NCBI GenBank assembly: GCA_964006375.1
Contig: OZ023270.1
Coordinates: 58,217,288 to 58,281,287 of the forward strand
DNA from: Tillus elongatus
Taxonomy: Eukaryota; Arthropoda; Insecta; Coleoptera; Cleridae
Length of the DNA stretch: 64,000 nt
Reading direction: 5' to 3'
Numbering within the stretch: position 1 is the stretch's first letter; each line of letters begins with the position of its first letter. Under the pieces are notes generated by a model. It saw nothing but the letters and a program-made list of their open reading frames with translations. It was not told the DNA's origin and did no database searches. This document shows, piece after piece, positions 36,928 through 49,181 of this stretch. A program made the translations under genes and the position numbers.

Positions 36928-38085
36928 ATGAAGATTATAAATACATATAAAACCAAAACCAATGAGGCTCGAGGAGTGGCTCCGGCTACAGACTTGAGCC
37001 TTGAGTCTATCCCGGAAACGGAGACGAGCCAGGGTGCGGCAGCGGACTCTGGAGGTCCCACGACCGGCGTAGATACGGGGGATCAGGGGGTAGCTTCGGC
37101 CAGAAACCTGTCCCCGACACCCAAGCTGGAGGCTGGGTCCCACCGGAGGGCGGCGAGCTCCGCGGACTCCGGGGGCCCCTCCACCAGTGAGGACTCTACT
37201 GTTAGAGTAGAGGGACTGCCCCGGCAGTCCAAGCGTCTTTCCGGGGCGCAAAGAAAGAAGCTCCGGAGGGCGCAAAAAATGGCGGCCGGGACCTGGACGG
37301 TCGAGAAACCTGTAAAGGCGCAAGAGGGGAGTGCGGGTCAGAAGAGGACGCGCTCGAACTCTAGCACGCCCACTACAGACAGACGTTCCAAAAGGGCCAG
37401 GGTGCCTGTAAAGGCGCAAGAGGAGAGTGCGAGTCGGAAGACGCCGCGCTCTGGCTCTAGCACGCCTACTACAGACAGACCTCCCAAAGGAACTAAGGCC
37501 GGAACACCGGCGCAGACTGGCTCTTACAGGGAGGCTGCGGAGGGCCTCGGGATGGCGGTGATTGACAGACGCCATCCTGAGGTCACGCTAGACCAGGGGA
37601 AGGCGGACCTGATCCAGGCTGCGGTGGTAGCTGCAGTGGACTCTCTTCAGGAAGGGGAGAGCCCGCCTCAGTTCCACCGGACGCGCCTGACGGGGGGCAT
37701 CCTCTGGATAACCTGTGCCGGCCCGCAGTCGCGGGACTGGCTGCGGAAAACGATCGGGGGCCTCGGTCAGATTTGGGAGGGGGCGGACTTGACAGCCGTC
37801 GAGCCCAAGGAACTCCCAAAGAGACGCAAGGTCCTCGTACGGATCCCTGACACCGTCCCGCAGGAGACGGTGATCAGCAGACTTAAGATCCAGAACCCTG
37901 AACTGGGGACGCAACACTGGTCGGTTCTAAGCAGGAAGGCAGAGGAGAAAGGACAGACGCTCGCCTTCTCGATCGACCCGACATCTTACAGAGCCCTTGA
38001 AGGAACCTCCTTCAAGGCATTCTGGGGCATGGGAAGGGTTAGCTTCCGCCCACTGGGGAAGCAATTAAGGGTTAATGGGACTTAG
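36928..38085 (+). CDS. LINE ORF1 protein (DUF4780-type, nucleic-acid binding)
   Basis: 385 residues. ORF1 proteins package the element RNA into a ribonucleoprotein. Residues 1-205 are low-complexity, rich in Ser, Thr, Pro and basic residues, with a tandemly repeated segment (PVKAQE...TPRSGSSTPTTDR, near 131-155 and 159-183). Residues 210-380 form a globular domain of the DUF4780 kind (AVIDRRHPEVTLDQGKADLI, LTGGILWITCAGPQSRDWL, KVLVRIPDT). No CCHC knuckle is present, unlike most R1-type ORF1 proteins. The stop codon overlaps the start of ORF2 (ATGGGACTTAG), suggesting stop-reinitiation coupling. The first ATG in frame was taken as the start. Confidence 0.88.
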   Translation: MKIINTYKTKTNEARGVAPATDLSLESIPETETSQGAAADSGGPTTGVDTGDQGVASARNLSPTPKLEAGSHRRAASSADSGGPSTSEDSTVRVEGLPRQSKRLSGAQRKKLRRAQKMAAGTWTVEKPVKAQEGSAGQKRTRSNSSTPTTDRRSKRARVPVKAQEESASRKTPRSGSSTPTTDRPPKGTKAGTPAQTGSYREAAEGLGMAVIDRRHPEVTLDQGKADLIQAAVVAAVDSLQEGESPPQFHRTRLTGGILWITCAGPQSRDWLRKTIGGLGQIWEGADLTAVEPKELPKRRKVLVRIPDTVPQETVISRLKIQNPELGTQHWSVLSRKAEEKGQTLAFSIDPTSYRALEGTSFKAFWGMGRVSFRPLGKQLRVNGT

Positions 38086-41000
38086 GTTCCTTCAGGTCAA
38101 CCTCCAACACAGTAGGGCAGCCACGGCCGGACTACTAATGGCTCTGAGGAACACGGATGTGGCCCTCATCCAGGAACCGTACTCCTACAAAGGAGAGATC
38201 AAGGGACTCGGCGGAGCTAATGGAAAGCTCATCTACAGCAGGTCCAGCGAGAATCCGAGGGCCTGCATTTTTGTCAGGGAAGGGATAGAGTTTCTCCCTC
38301 TAATGAATTTCTGTTCCAGGGACCTGGCAACGATCAAAATCCGATGTGGAGGAGCGGATGGGCTGAGGGACATTACTGTCGCGTCAGCCTATCTGCCAGG
38401 GGACAGCACGGACCCTCCTCCACCCAACGAATTGGAGCAGTTGATGGTGGGTAGCAGAGCAGGTGGATGGCAGACCATCATCGGCATGGATGCGAATGCG
38501 CACCATGAGTTGTGGGGTAGCTCGGACACAAACTCTAGGGGTGAGGCACTTTTACAATTCTTTATGAAATTTAATTTAGACATATTGAATAGAGGTAATA
38601 AACCGACATTCGTCACAACACGGCGTGAGGAAGTTTTAGACCTAACAGTTTCCACCCAGTTTCTGGGTGACTTTGTTAAAAGCTGGGCTGTGTCTGGGGA
38701 AGTGAGTAGCTCAGACCACAGATACATCCGGTTTGAAATCGCCAAAGTCGAAAGAGAAACGGTATGGTACCGGGACCCCCGCAAGGCGGACTGGGAAGCC
38801 TACAGGGCAGACCTAGCTGTGGAACTGCGGGGGGTTGAGAGGGCCATAAGGGATTCAATAGACCTCGAGATTGCAGCAGTCCAATTGCGAGACGCAATTA
38901 CCTCGGCCTATAACGCCAACTGCCCCCTGAAAATGAGGGTGTCCACCAGGAACGTCCCATGGTGGAACGAGGACCTCAGGCAAAGGAGGACGCAGGTTCG
39001 TAAGCTGTTTAACGCGGCCAAAAGGTCGGGAGCATGGGATGAATATAGACAGGCCCTATCGACCTATAACAGAAGACTGAGGGACGCCAAGAAGGAGTCG
39101 TGGAGGAGGCACTGCGAAGAAGTGGAAAACACGTCCGAGAGTGCTCGACTACACAAGATCCTGTCTAAGGGCCCTCAGACTAACATAGGCTCCCTTAGAA
39201 CACCCACGGGAGGCTTTACAAGCTCGGGGGAGGAAACTATGGAAATTTTACTCCAGACGCACTTCCCCGGCTGTAACGTAATAAACCAATCACCTCCGGA
39301 CTGGGAACACTCAGAAATAGAGGCGCCTTATAGGCGGGCATCTAGAGTAGACTGGACAGTCGCTAAAGAGGTGGTTACCTGGAGCAAAATCAGATGGGCC
39401 ATTAACAGCTTTAAGCCATACAAATCGCCGGGATTTGATGGAATAATGCCCATCATGCTCCAACAGGGGATAGATATACTGGCGCCGGTGCTTACCCTCA
39501 TTATGAGGGCCAGCCTGGCTCTGGGGTACATTCCGAGGGCATGGAGACTGGCCAGGGTTGTATTTATTCCTAAACCTGGGCGTCCAACAGACCAGGCAAA
39601 GTCCCTGAGGCCAATAAGTCTCATGTCCTTCTTGCTGAAAACAGTGGAAAAACTGCTCGACCGGCACATTAGGGGCGGTGTACTGGAAGCATATCCTCTA
39701 CACTGCGGACAATATGCATACAGAGCAGGATTCTCAACAGAAACAGCACTGCACCAACTGGTGCTGAAACTGGAGAATACGCTGGAGAACAAGGAGGTGG
39801 CGCTGGGGGCCTTCCTAGACATAGAGGGGGCCTTTAGCAACACCTCGTTCGGATCGGTTCTGGCAGCTGCCCGGGAGCGTGGAATAGAGGAGACCTGCTG
39901 CAGGTGGATCGGTTCCATGCTCAGGGACAGGGCGGTGTTCACCTCACTCGCGGGAGGGACTCTGCTGGCGGGGGTCGCGGCGGGGTGTCCGCAGGGGAGC
40001 GTTCTGTCTCCCTTGCTCTGGTGTCTAGTCGTGGACGGCCTGCTGGGGAGGCTCTCGGGAGGGGGGTATGAGGTACAGGGCTATGCGGACGACATTGTCA
40101 TCATAGTCCGAGGAAAGGTCACACAGGCAGTGTGGGAGCGTATGCAGACTGCACTGGACGTGGTGGAAGGGTGGACGGTTGATCAAGGGCTCGGGGTGAG
40201 CCCCGAGAAAGCAACCGTCGTGCCGTTTACGAGGAGGAGGAAGTGTGAAAGCCACAGAACTCTCACTCTATACGGTAGGAGCGTTCCAATGGCCAGGGAG
40301 GTAAAATATCTTGGGGTCGTATTGGACTCTAAGCTAACCTGGAATGGTCACATTGGAAAAATACTGCGTAAGGCAGTCATGACCTTAGCCGTCACTAGGC
40401 GGCTATATGGAAAAACGTGGGGACTAAGACCTAGTATGGCCCACTGGCTGTACACAAGGGTGGTCAGACCATCGTTAACATATGCGGCACTGGTCTGGTG
40501 GCCTAAGGTGACACAATCCAGTGCCAAACAAAAACTAGGCAAGATCCAAAGGATGGCTTGCCTAGGCATCACAGGGGCCATGTCTTCAACCCCAACAGCC
40601 GCCATGGAGGTGTTGCTGGATCTACCCCCCCTACACTTCGTTATTATGGGAGAGGCCAGGCTAGGACTATACAGACTAGCCTGCAATGGTAGACTGAAGA
40701 TCAACCCAGGCTTCAGGGGCCACTGCAAAATTCAGGAGATCGTGAAGGAACCCATGCTTGAAATGAGGTCAGACTTCGCGAGCCCGCGAATGTGCAGGGA
40801 AAACAACTTCACAGTGGAAATCCCTGATCGCGGGGCATGGCGGGAGGAGACACCGGGCATACCACGGGACGCGCTCGTCTGGTTCACGGACGGATCTGGC
40901 GGGGAGCGTGGGACGGGGGCAGGTGTTTACTCAGAAGGACCGAGGGTAAGTCACAGTATTTCCCTCGGAGCCCATGCAACGGTGTTTCAGGCCGAGATGT

Positions 41001-41719
41001 ACGCCATCCTGCACTGTGTGCGGGAGAACAAGAGGAGGGGCTACACCAACAAGCGGATCCTCATAGCCACAGACAGCCAGGCAGCCCTTAAGGCACTAAG
41101 TAGCCCACGGGTAAATTCCTGGCTGGTGAGTGAGTGCCGAGACGAGACGAGCGACCTGGCTGGGCAGAATGAGGTGACCCTCATCTGGGTGCCGGGTCAC
41201 TCGGGGGTCAAAGGCAATGAAGAAGCTGACAGTCTCGCAAAGAGGGGGTCAGCAGAACCATTTATGGGACCAGAACCGGCTCTGGGCGTGTCAAAGAGCA
41301 CTGCCAGGGGAGCCATTAAGTCCTGGGTCAGAAACCAACACAAGGTGTACTGGGCGGACTGTCCAGGGCTCAGACATGGGAAGTCAATAATTGACGGACC
41401 CAGTTCAAAGAGAGCTGTGGAGCTGCTAAACCTTAGCAGAGGACAGCTCAGAAACACAACAGGTCTCTTGACGGGACACATGGCCGTCAAGAAACACCTA
41501 CATAAAATGGGGCGGTTCGAAGGGGACCTCGCATGCAGACTCTGCGGCGAGGGGGAGGAATCAGCCCAGCACATCTTGTGCGAGTGTATAGCTCTGGACC
41601 GGAAAAGACAACTGATCTACGGTCACTCTAGACCGGAGACAGAGCAATATAAAACTTCACCCTACCAATCGCTGTGCAGACTAGTTCAAGGCACAGTGAT
41701 TTTGGAATGGGTGGAGTAA
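38075..41719 (+). CDS. LINE ORF2: endonuclease, reverse transcriptase, RNase H
   Basis: 1214 residues, unbroken. Apurinic-type endonuclease at 1-225 (N9, E34, MDANAHHELWG, S213-D214-H215). Reverse transcriptase at about 440-720 (PYKSPGFDGIMP, CPQGSVLSPLLW, Y670-A-D-D). RNase H at about 930-1065 with all four acidic residues (D939, E974, D1000, D1052) and the WVPGHSGVKGNEEAD block. It ends with a C-x2-C-x8-H-x4-C knuckle (C1154, C1157, H1166, C1171). The endonuclease nicks the target, the RT copies the RNA onto the nick, and RNase H removes the template. It starts inside the end of ORF1. All catalytic residues are intact, so activity is plausible. Confidence 0.95.
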   Translation: MGLRFLQVNLQHSRAATAGLLMALRNTDVALIQEPYSYKGEIKGLGGANGKLIYSRSSENPRACIFVREGIEFLPLMNFCSRDLATIKIRCGGADGLRDITVASAYLPGDSTDPPPPNELEQLMVGSRAGGWQTIIGMDANAHHELWGSSDTNSRGEALLQFFMKFNLDILNRGNKPTFVTTRREEVLDLTVSTQFLGDFVKSWAVSGEVSSSDHRYIRFEIAKVERETVWYRDPRKADWEAYRADLAVELRGVERAIRDSIDLEIAAVQLRDAITSAYNANCPLKMRVSTRNVPWWNEDLRQRRTQVRKLFNAAKRSGAWDEYRQALSTYNRRLRDAKKESWRRHCEEVENTSESARLHKILSKGPQTNIGSLRTPTGGFTSSGEETMEILLQTHFPGCNVINQSPPDWEHSEIEAPYRRASRVDWTVAKEVVTWSKIRWAINSFKPYKSPGFDGIMPIMLQQGIDILAPVLTLIMRASLALGYIPRAWRLARVVFIPKPGRPTDQAKSLRPISLMSFLLKTVEKLLDRHIRGGVLEAYPLHCGQYAYRAGFSTETALHQLVLKLENTLENKEVALGAFLDIEGAFSNTSFGSVLAAARERGIEETCCRWIGSMLRDRAVFTSLAGGTLLAGVAAGCPQGSVLSPLLWCLVVDGLLGRLSGGGYEVQGYADDIVIIVRGKVTQAVWERMQTALDVVEGWTVDQGLGVSPEKATVVPFTRRRKCESHRTLTLYGRSVPMAREVKYLGVVLDSKLTWNGHIGKILRKAVMTLAVTRRLYGKTWGLRPSMAHWLYTRVVRPSLTYAALVWWPKVTQSSAKQKLGKIQRMACLGITGAMSSTPTAAMEVLLDLPPLHFVIMGEARLGLYRLACNGRLKINPGFRGHCKIQEIVKEPMLEMRSDFASPRMCRENNFTVEIPDRGAWREETPGIPRDALVWFTDGSGGERGTGAGVYSEGPRVSHSISLGAHATVFQAEMYAILHCVRENKRRGYTNKRILIATDSQAALKALSSPRVNSWLVSECRDETSDLAGQNEVTLIWVPGHSGVKGNEEADSLAKRGSAEPFMGPEPALGVSKSTARGAIKSWVRNQHKVYWADCPGLRHGKSIIDGPSSKRAVELLNLSRGQLRNTTGLLTGHMAVKKHLHKMGRFEGDLACRLCGEGEESAQHILCECIALDRKRQLIYGHSRPETEQYKTSPYQSLCRLVQGTVILEWVE

Positions 41720-41817
41720 GACTAGGGGTATGCACAATCAACCAAGGGTTGCGGTGCTATCGGGGCGGCAAGGCCGCGGACGAGCCCTGAGGGAACAAAA
41801 AAAAAAAAAAAAAAAAA

Positions 41818-41827
41818 CCCTTAAGGC
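41818..41827 (+). repeat. Target-site duplication, right copy (CCCTTAAGGC)
   Basis: Follows the LINE poly(A) run directly and matches 36561-36570. Confidence 0.9.
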
Positions 41828-42077
41828 CCCAAGCCTTATCTTGTACTTCGTCTTATAAAATTCACAAAAATTCCCTAACTGCCAAAATCCCTTTCATAAA
41901 AAAACAAGATCGAAATTTTAATCTGACTCCACTCACTCTGATTATAAGTCCAGCGCCCTACAGCTAAATCATTCTATACTACTTTAACTTACAGCCCGTG
42001 GCTCAAAAATAATACACAAATCTTTTTTAAAAATTAATTCGGTACCCGGGACAGCTGGCCCACGCTTAATAAAAATA

Positions 42078-42655
<578 letters not shown>

Positions 42656-44105
42656 AAGGAACATTTAACAAAAATATTAAGTGGAACGAACTCACCCAGA
42701 AAAATCCGAGGCAATACACCAGCTCTGTGCTCTGCCTTACCAAACCTATGGCCGTGGAACCACGATCGTTCGCGATAACCGCCCATTCAAACAAAAGCTA
42801 ATTCTCTCACTGAAAGCTCACTTACTTCTTAATTTACTTAGCAGAAACCCTTGACTATTATCCCGCTGCGGCACTGCCTATCCGGACGCCGGCTGCCTGA
42901 CCACTGCCCCCGACACATATCTTTTTCTTCACTCCCGCCGAGTCCCCAAAACCACTTAGTTTGCGGAAATTTTCTGTTGCAACTCAAGTGGCCTCTTTAG
43001 AGGTTACCTACCCGTCCCATCGTCTCCGGTCCGTTTAGAATTATATTTCCTTTCATTGTGCACAAAATTGACCGTTGTACAGCGCGTTTTGCGCTTGATA
43101 AGGTGTTCTGATTACACGTAATTAAATACACTCAATTTCCGCCTGTTTGCGGGTTACATATTTTATGCATTTTATGATAGATAAATTTATGATAGTTAAA
43201 TTTACTTACTTGTGGCGATTTTTCATAACTTTTCGGAGATCAATCAAACATTTATATATGTAGAAATATCATAAATCTAAATACTCAAACTGTAAGCACC
43301 TTGCTTACACTGACGACGCCAAAGTTACTGTATATAACAGAGTACTAATAACAATTATTGTCTTCTACGGGTATAAATAATATATAAGTAAATCGAATCT
43401 TTTAGAATTAACTATACAAGAGGAGTGACGAACAAAACGAAAAAAGATAAAATTAAAAATAAATAAGTTTTGACGAATGGAAGATAGTAATATGCTGATG
43501 CTTATATAGTAGGAAATAAGAGAGCTGTATACTTAGATAATTTAATTACAAAGATCAAGTGGATTACTGATAGAATGACAAACAGTTTATAAGCGGCATG
43601 CGTATAGCAAGAGGGGCCACAGAAATCTCAGGAAATCTTAGTTGTATATTGTATATTAGAAAGAAAAGTGTCATAAGTTTGTGTAATAGCATACCCTTTA
43701 TAATGAGATATTTAAATGTAGAAGAAGCGCCAACAGTATGTATGGATAGAAATGCATAAAAAATCCTAGAAAATGACATACGCTTTCTGACTTGCCTGCC
43801 TCTTTATCCAAATGGCGAAACAGGCGGTAACTGTGTTTTATTGTTTTCTTACTAAAGCAGGTTTCAACCTATTTTTCTATATAAGCCCAGTAAAAGTCAG
43901 AATGATTCAGTTATGATTGCGAACCTGTCTTATCTGTGGTTATCTGCAATTATAAATGAATCAATACTTTGGCAGACCAGCTAAATAAGGTTTAAAAATC
44001 TACTGACTTTCCAGTTTGCATATGTCTAAAGTTTTGGTACCGTATCTTAGTTGCAAATAGACCCAAAGGTTGTGTTATGTCTTATATATAATATTTCAAT
44101 TTCAG

Positions 44106-44271
44106 CAAAGAGTTTATGAAGAAGTAATGGATGTAGTTGGACCAGATAAGATGATAGATGCCAATGACATACCAAAACTTAAATATTTAGAACGAGTTAT
44201 TAAAGAAACCTTGAGGTTGTTTCCAGTTGGACCTATTATTGTGAGAGCTGTTGAAGATGATATCGAGTTGC
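44106..44271 (+). CDS. Cytochrome P450 (CYP4-type) exon f with K-helix ExxR
   Basis: 166 bases between TTTCAG and GTAAGT. It starts in phase 0 as exon e requires. It encodes QRVYEEVMDVVGPDKMIDAN, DIPKLKYLERVIKETLRLFP and VGPIIVRAVEDDIEL. ETLR is the invariant K-helix E-x-x-R that locks the haem-pocket fold, and the preceding 'L.YLE.VIKE' is typical of CYP4. It ends in phase 1, so more coding exons must follow (the haem-binding F-x-x-G-x-x-x-C-x-G segment). I did not find them up to 64000. Either they lie beyond the window or the gene is truncated. Confidence 0.92.
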
Positions 44272-44509
44272 GTAAGTAAATAATAAAAAAATAATGAAAT
44301 AATGGTAATTATGGCTGGTCTTTGCTGAAGCATATTTTGGTAAAATTCGCAAAAATTCTTGGTCATATTCTCGGATTTACTAAACTTCGGAAGCATCTAG
44401 ATCTTTTAAAATTGTGGGTGAATATCATTTTATGCATCGTACTTATCCATAAGGTTAGTGCGACCAAAAGAAGCATTGTGTCTGAACCTGAGGTTAAGGT
44501 GAGATAGCT

Positions 44510-45130
44510 GGCCATTCGGTCTTTGTTTAGCGATCTTTAAGGTCTTTTGTGCCGCTCATATGCAAACGTCTGTAGCACTTCGCCAAGTTAACAAAACTTC
44601 CACCTCGTATGAGCTTATTAACGGCATATAAAATGCGGTGATGTCTTTTTCTTGACAGAATCGGCACAGTACGCCTGCGGGCCCTTTTTGGCTCATGTGC
44701 TTATTGAATTGCATCCTAATTAGACTACAATTATCCAAATGGAATTTTTACACCTTCCCAATTACCTTTTTTAAACTTATGTTTCTTTATAAACTCTTTG
44801 GCCCGTCTCTGTTTTAATGACTTTTTTTTTAAACGTCAATGTTCTGCCTCAAAATCCGTTCAATCAAATTATGTTCGGCCAGGCGAGACCGCAACTATTT
44901 TGACCAGTTCATCTGCTTTATTGTTTTCTTTACGGCCCTCGTGTGCTGGTGTCCATCCTAGTATTACTTTGTTTTGATTTATTAGCTCTATTTTGGTTGA
45001 TAGACAATCCTACACTATCTTTTAATTGATCTCCATGAAACCTAGTGCGATAAAGTCCGCTTAACTATCTGACTATATGGTAATTGACTGGCTCATCACC
45101 CTTTGCTCAACTGTCTGTTTTGCGCAACAT
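44510..45130 (-). pseudogene. Non-LTR retrotransposon 3' fragment (RNase H and zinc knuckle)
   Basis: Minus strand. Near 45000-44900 a broken RNase H end (WTPAHEG, NKADELVK). At 44738-44560 QFNKHMSQKGPAGVLCRFCQ and EKDITAF, which resembles the Cys/His knuckle that ends LINE ORF2 proteins. Several stops and frameshifts. Confidence 0.65.
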
Positions 45131-45224
45131 TATATTGCTACCATCTTTGCTTTGAATATGGTATACATATTCTGCTAGGCTTATTTTGGGTTTAATTGGT
45201 GGCTTTAGTCTGTAAAGGCCTATA

Positions 45225-46160
45225 AATGGCATCAATGCATTGAAGGAAATAAGGAAGCAGATAGACTTGCAAAAATGGCAGCAAAAACACCATTCTATGG
45301 TCCAAAGGCCTATTGTGGACTAAAAAAAGCCACGCAAGAAACAAACTTAATACTTGAAAGAGGAACCAAATGCTGTCATACTGGAGAAAAAACACCAGGT
45401 TTAAGGCAGGCAACATAGCTCATCGACAGAGAGGTCTAAACTGTTTCTTTAATTGAACAGGAACGACTTGAAAATAATCACAGAACTTTTCACAGGACAC
45501 TTCTCAATAAAGTATCACCCTATAAATATGGGTAGTCGTAGTAGTATCAGTGGTGGGGAGGCCAACGCCAAGCAAGTAGGCTACAGTGGGCCATTTTTGC
45601 CAACCCCAGCAACCCAGCAACCATGCTCTACTCTTCCTCCGTTCCGTCGCCAAACCGCCTAGACCTTGAGATGAAGGCCGTGACGGTCTTCAATTGGACG
45701 GTACTTACCTGATTCCTCTGCAGAGTCCTCGATCCGAACAATTCTGCTCGAAGACTCCCAAAAGCCTCGCATTCACACAGGTAGTGGTAGGACGTTTCTT
45801 TATCCTCGCCGCATTCCTGGCAAATGGAATCCCTCTCTACGCCTATCAATGTGAGGTGTCTTCTAAGGGAGCAGTGGCCTGTCAGCACCTCAAGGATGCC
45901 GCGAAGCGTAGGTCGACTTCTTCCGAGTAGCTTTATCTCTGTCCGGCCCCTTCACGAAGTCCCTCGCCTACCTGCAGCCACCAACCGACCCCCAGTGCCT
46001 CTCCATTGCTTCGTCGGTCCACCTGTCTAAATATGGGTAAGACGGACAGTAAAAACTGCAGATACTGCACTGAAGCAGCAGAAACAACAGAACACTGGCT
46101 ACGCGATTGCATCGGTTAGGTGCTTAAATAGCCCAGCACCCTGTAAAATGGGTAAAGTGG
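45225..46160 (+). pseudogene. LINE ORF2 3' fragment, split by a second LINE
   Basis: Plus strand. EGNKEADRLAKMAAKTPFYG (RNase H end) near 45235-45300, LRQAT near 45405, LFTGHFSIKYH near 45485-45520. The text resumes at 46028 with NMGKTDSKNCRYCTEAAETT and EHWLRDC, the Cys/His knuckle. The insert 45535-46027 separates the halves, and removing it with one duplicate copy rejoins them in register. Confidence 0.8.
45535..46027 (-). mobile_element. 5'-truncated LINE inserted inside another LINE, 12-bp duplication
   Basis: Flanked by TAAATATGGGTA at 45523-45534 and 46028-46039. The minus strand encodes LTGHCSLRRHLTLIGVERDS and the knuckle CQECGEDKETSYHYLCEC, the same family as 17430-19204. Its 3' end (TACTACGAC-type) lies at 45535. 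Only the last 493 bases of the element are present, the usual result of incomplete reverse transcription. Confidence 0.9.
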
Positions 46161-46839
46161 CTCCCAAAAAGATAGTAGACTACATTGAATGTTTGAACTT
46201 TTTAAAAAAAGAGTCCTGCACAAAAGACCCATTGGAATCGCAGCGCGGAGATGCCAAAGCCCTTTAGACTCATTAAAAAACTACAATCTACAACATCGAT
46301 CGTAAATTCTGAGAATGGTCACCCGAGCGCCATGGTTTGTTAGAAACAGTCAGATTCACTCAGATCTGAAGATGCCTTTGATACTTGAGTTTATAGCTCA
46401 ACTATCCACCACTCAGATTGCAAAAGCCGCTTCTCACCCAAATCATCTTCTCCGTAGTGCCACCGACTACGATGAGCAACTTCCACATAGGCAGAAGCGT
46501 CCAAAGCTTATACTTACCCGATAACGCCCCCGCGGCAAAAACAGAATGAAAACACTCAAATCCAAACGTCATTGTGTTAAATCTTTTCGGTGGAGGTATG
46601 GACTTGGGTCCGGTACTCCAGGGAGAGAAGTTTTGTGGGTACGAGTCTCATAATACCTAGACATTCCACACACTACGGAGTTGTGCATGAGGTCTACATG
46701 ATGCATTCTCCTCTCCTGTATACAAAAAGAAACGATCACAACGGTGATTTGTGTATAAACAAGTTGCTCTCCATAATGCTAAACAGAAAGTCGCCGGTTT
46801 TCGCTGTGATGGATGTCTATCATAAGCTACCGAAAACCA
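46161..46839. other. No gene recognised
   Basis: Mixed-composition DNA with short frames only. The left part may still be decayed 3' sequence of the split LINE. Confidence 0.4.
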
Positions 46840-47405
<566 letters not shown>

Positions 47406-47783
47406 TATGAAAGGAAATTAACTCTAAGGCATCAATCTATTAAAGGATAGATTAGCCTGCAAAGTGTAAACATCAGAAAGGTCTGCTTGTGCTTTTATGG
47501 TTCTTATCACAAATTTTTTACATCCAAATTTATTAAGATTTATGACAAACTGCAGCATTTGTTTGTGTGCACTGGTGGTAGTGTTGGTTACGAAATTTGA
47601 ACATTGTAGTGGAAGTTACATTTGAATTTTCTTTGTTTTGGAGCGTATTCTACAATTGAACAGTTATTTTTTTGCACTGTGGTTATCTTATCTCCTGGTA
47701 TTGTGTTGATGGACAAGTCTTTTAACTTTATCAGTTTATTTATATTTCATTTTATACTGTTTATCTACAGCTGTCCATAAATC

Positions 47784-49181
47784 ATGAGTGACTGCTCAAG
47801 ATGTGGTATTACTGGTAAGACCTTTAGTTGTGACACATGTAAGCTCTTGTTTTGTGAGCAGTGTTCAGACCTTAGTGCCTCGGAGATTATATGCATGGAG
47901 CTAAAGAAGAGGAAGCTGTTCACACAGTATGTAAATGAAGCTTTGGATCGACAGGGTCAGGTGGATGTCATTTATACAGACTTCTCCAAAGCGTTCGATC
48001 GTGTTGACAACTCAACACTTTTGTACAAGCTGCATTTAGCGGGCCCTGATGGACGGCTGATAGAATTCTTTCGATCCTACTTGACTAACCGTGTGCAATA
48101 TGTTTCTTATAATGGATTTAAGTCTGAACCCTTCACTGCTGGCTCCGGCGTTCCACAGGGTTCCAATCTTGGTCCGCTCCTCTTTTTGTTATTTATAAAC
48201 GACATAAGCTCTGTAATTTCTGGTAGTCATCTATTATTTGCTGATGATCTCAAATTATACTCCAGTGTTCACGATATTGGTGACTGTTCAAGACTCCAGG
48301 TGGACCTTGACAACTTGCAGCTGTGGTGTGTTGAGAACAGACTTGAATTAAATGTCTCGAAGTGCAAAGTGATGACATACACTAGAAAAACCATCCGTAT
48401 AGCTTATCCCTACAAGGTGGGTGGTGTACCATTGGCTAGGACTGAAACGCACAAGGATATTGGCATTTTATATGATGAACACTTAAGTTTTACTGGACAT
48501 ATTCAAACAATCACAGCATCCTGTTTAAAGTTGATGGGTTTCATTATGAGGAATAGCAGATCATTTTCCAATTTGGATAGCTTGAAAATTCTCTATTATT
48601 CGATCGAGGCTTGAATATTGTAGCTTGGTTTTTGATCCCTTTTATAGTGTTCATATTGGTGCTCTGCAAGATGCGATCATGGCCAATTGTTGATGCAAAC
48701 TGGCATACCTAGTTTGTATTCGCGTAGAAAAGTTGGATCTGTCATGTTCCTGCATAACTTATTTCATGGTAAAGTTGATTGTCCAGACTTATTGATGCAA
48801 TTAAATTTCTCAGTTCCACGGGGTGCATCTAGAGTGATGAGAGTGTTTAAGCCTCCAATACCAAGGACTAACTCGTATATGAAATCACCTGTGTACACAA
48901 TGAGCTCTGACTTTAATGATATTGCAAACTTGTGCGACTTCTATTCGGATAAGGCTGCAGTTATTCGTAGAGTGGCTATATCTTACTTTGTCAGTTATTA
49001 AGGCCATTTAGATGTACTGTTTTGTGGATTTTCTGCCTTGTGATGTTTTGCACATTATTTTAGTTTTGTTTTAGAAGTATTTTTTGTTCATATTGTTGCA
49101 TATTGTTATTTTTGTTTGGTGCCCTATTAATGGGATTATCCTGTCGGGCATGTATTCAATAAATAAATAAATAAATAAATC
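47784..49181 (+). pseudogene. Internally deleted LINE: PHD-like finger fused to reverse transcriptase
   Basis: The 276-codon frame 47784-48614 begins with an ORF1-type Cys-rich finger (CSRCGITGKTFSCDTCKLLF). Near residue 45 it passes abruptly into the middle of a jockey/CR1-like reverse transcriptase (YTDFSKAFDRVD, GVPQGSNLGPLLF, LLFADDLKLY with the catalytic DD). ORF1's remainder, the endonuclease and the RT fingers are absent, so a large in-frame deletion joined ORF1 to ORF2. After a frameshift near 48600 the C-terminal part continues (48687-49001, LGIPSLYSRRKVG-like text). It ends in an (AAAT)n tail (about 49159-49181), typical of this group. Confidence 0.8.

Larger units (their letters stand above)
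36571..41817 (+). mobile_element. Full-length non-LTR retrotransposon (LINE) with RNase H, 5247 bp
   Basis: Bounded by a perfect 10-bp duplication (36561-36570 and 41818-41827) and ending in a run of about 21 A. It has a 357-bp 5' region starting GGGGTTAAGG, two long intact frames overlapping by 11 bases, and an 80-bp 3' region. It is far GC-richer than its surroundings. Intact frames, a clean tail and a perfect duplication point to a recent insertion and possible activity. Group: I/R1/LOA by the RNase H domain and ORF1 type. I do not choose between these clades. Confidence 0.93.

Noticed and set aside
36763..37575. 270-codon minus-strand frame opposite LINE ORF1
   Set aside because: Arg/Leu-rich shadow of the GC-rich ORF1 coding sequence.
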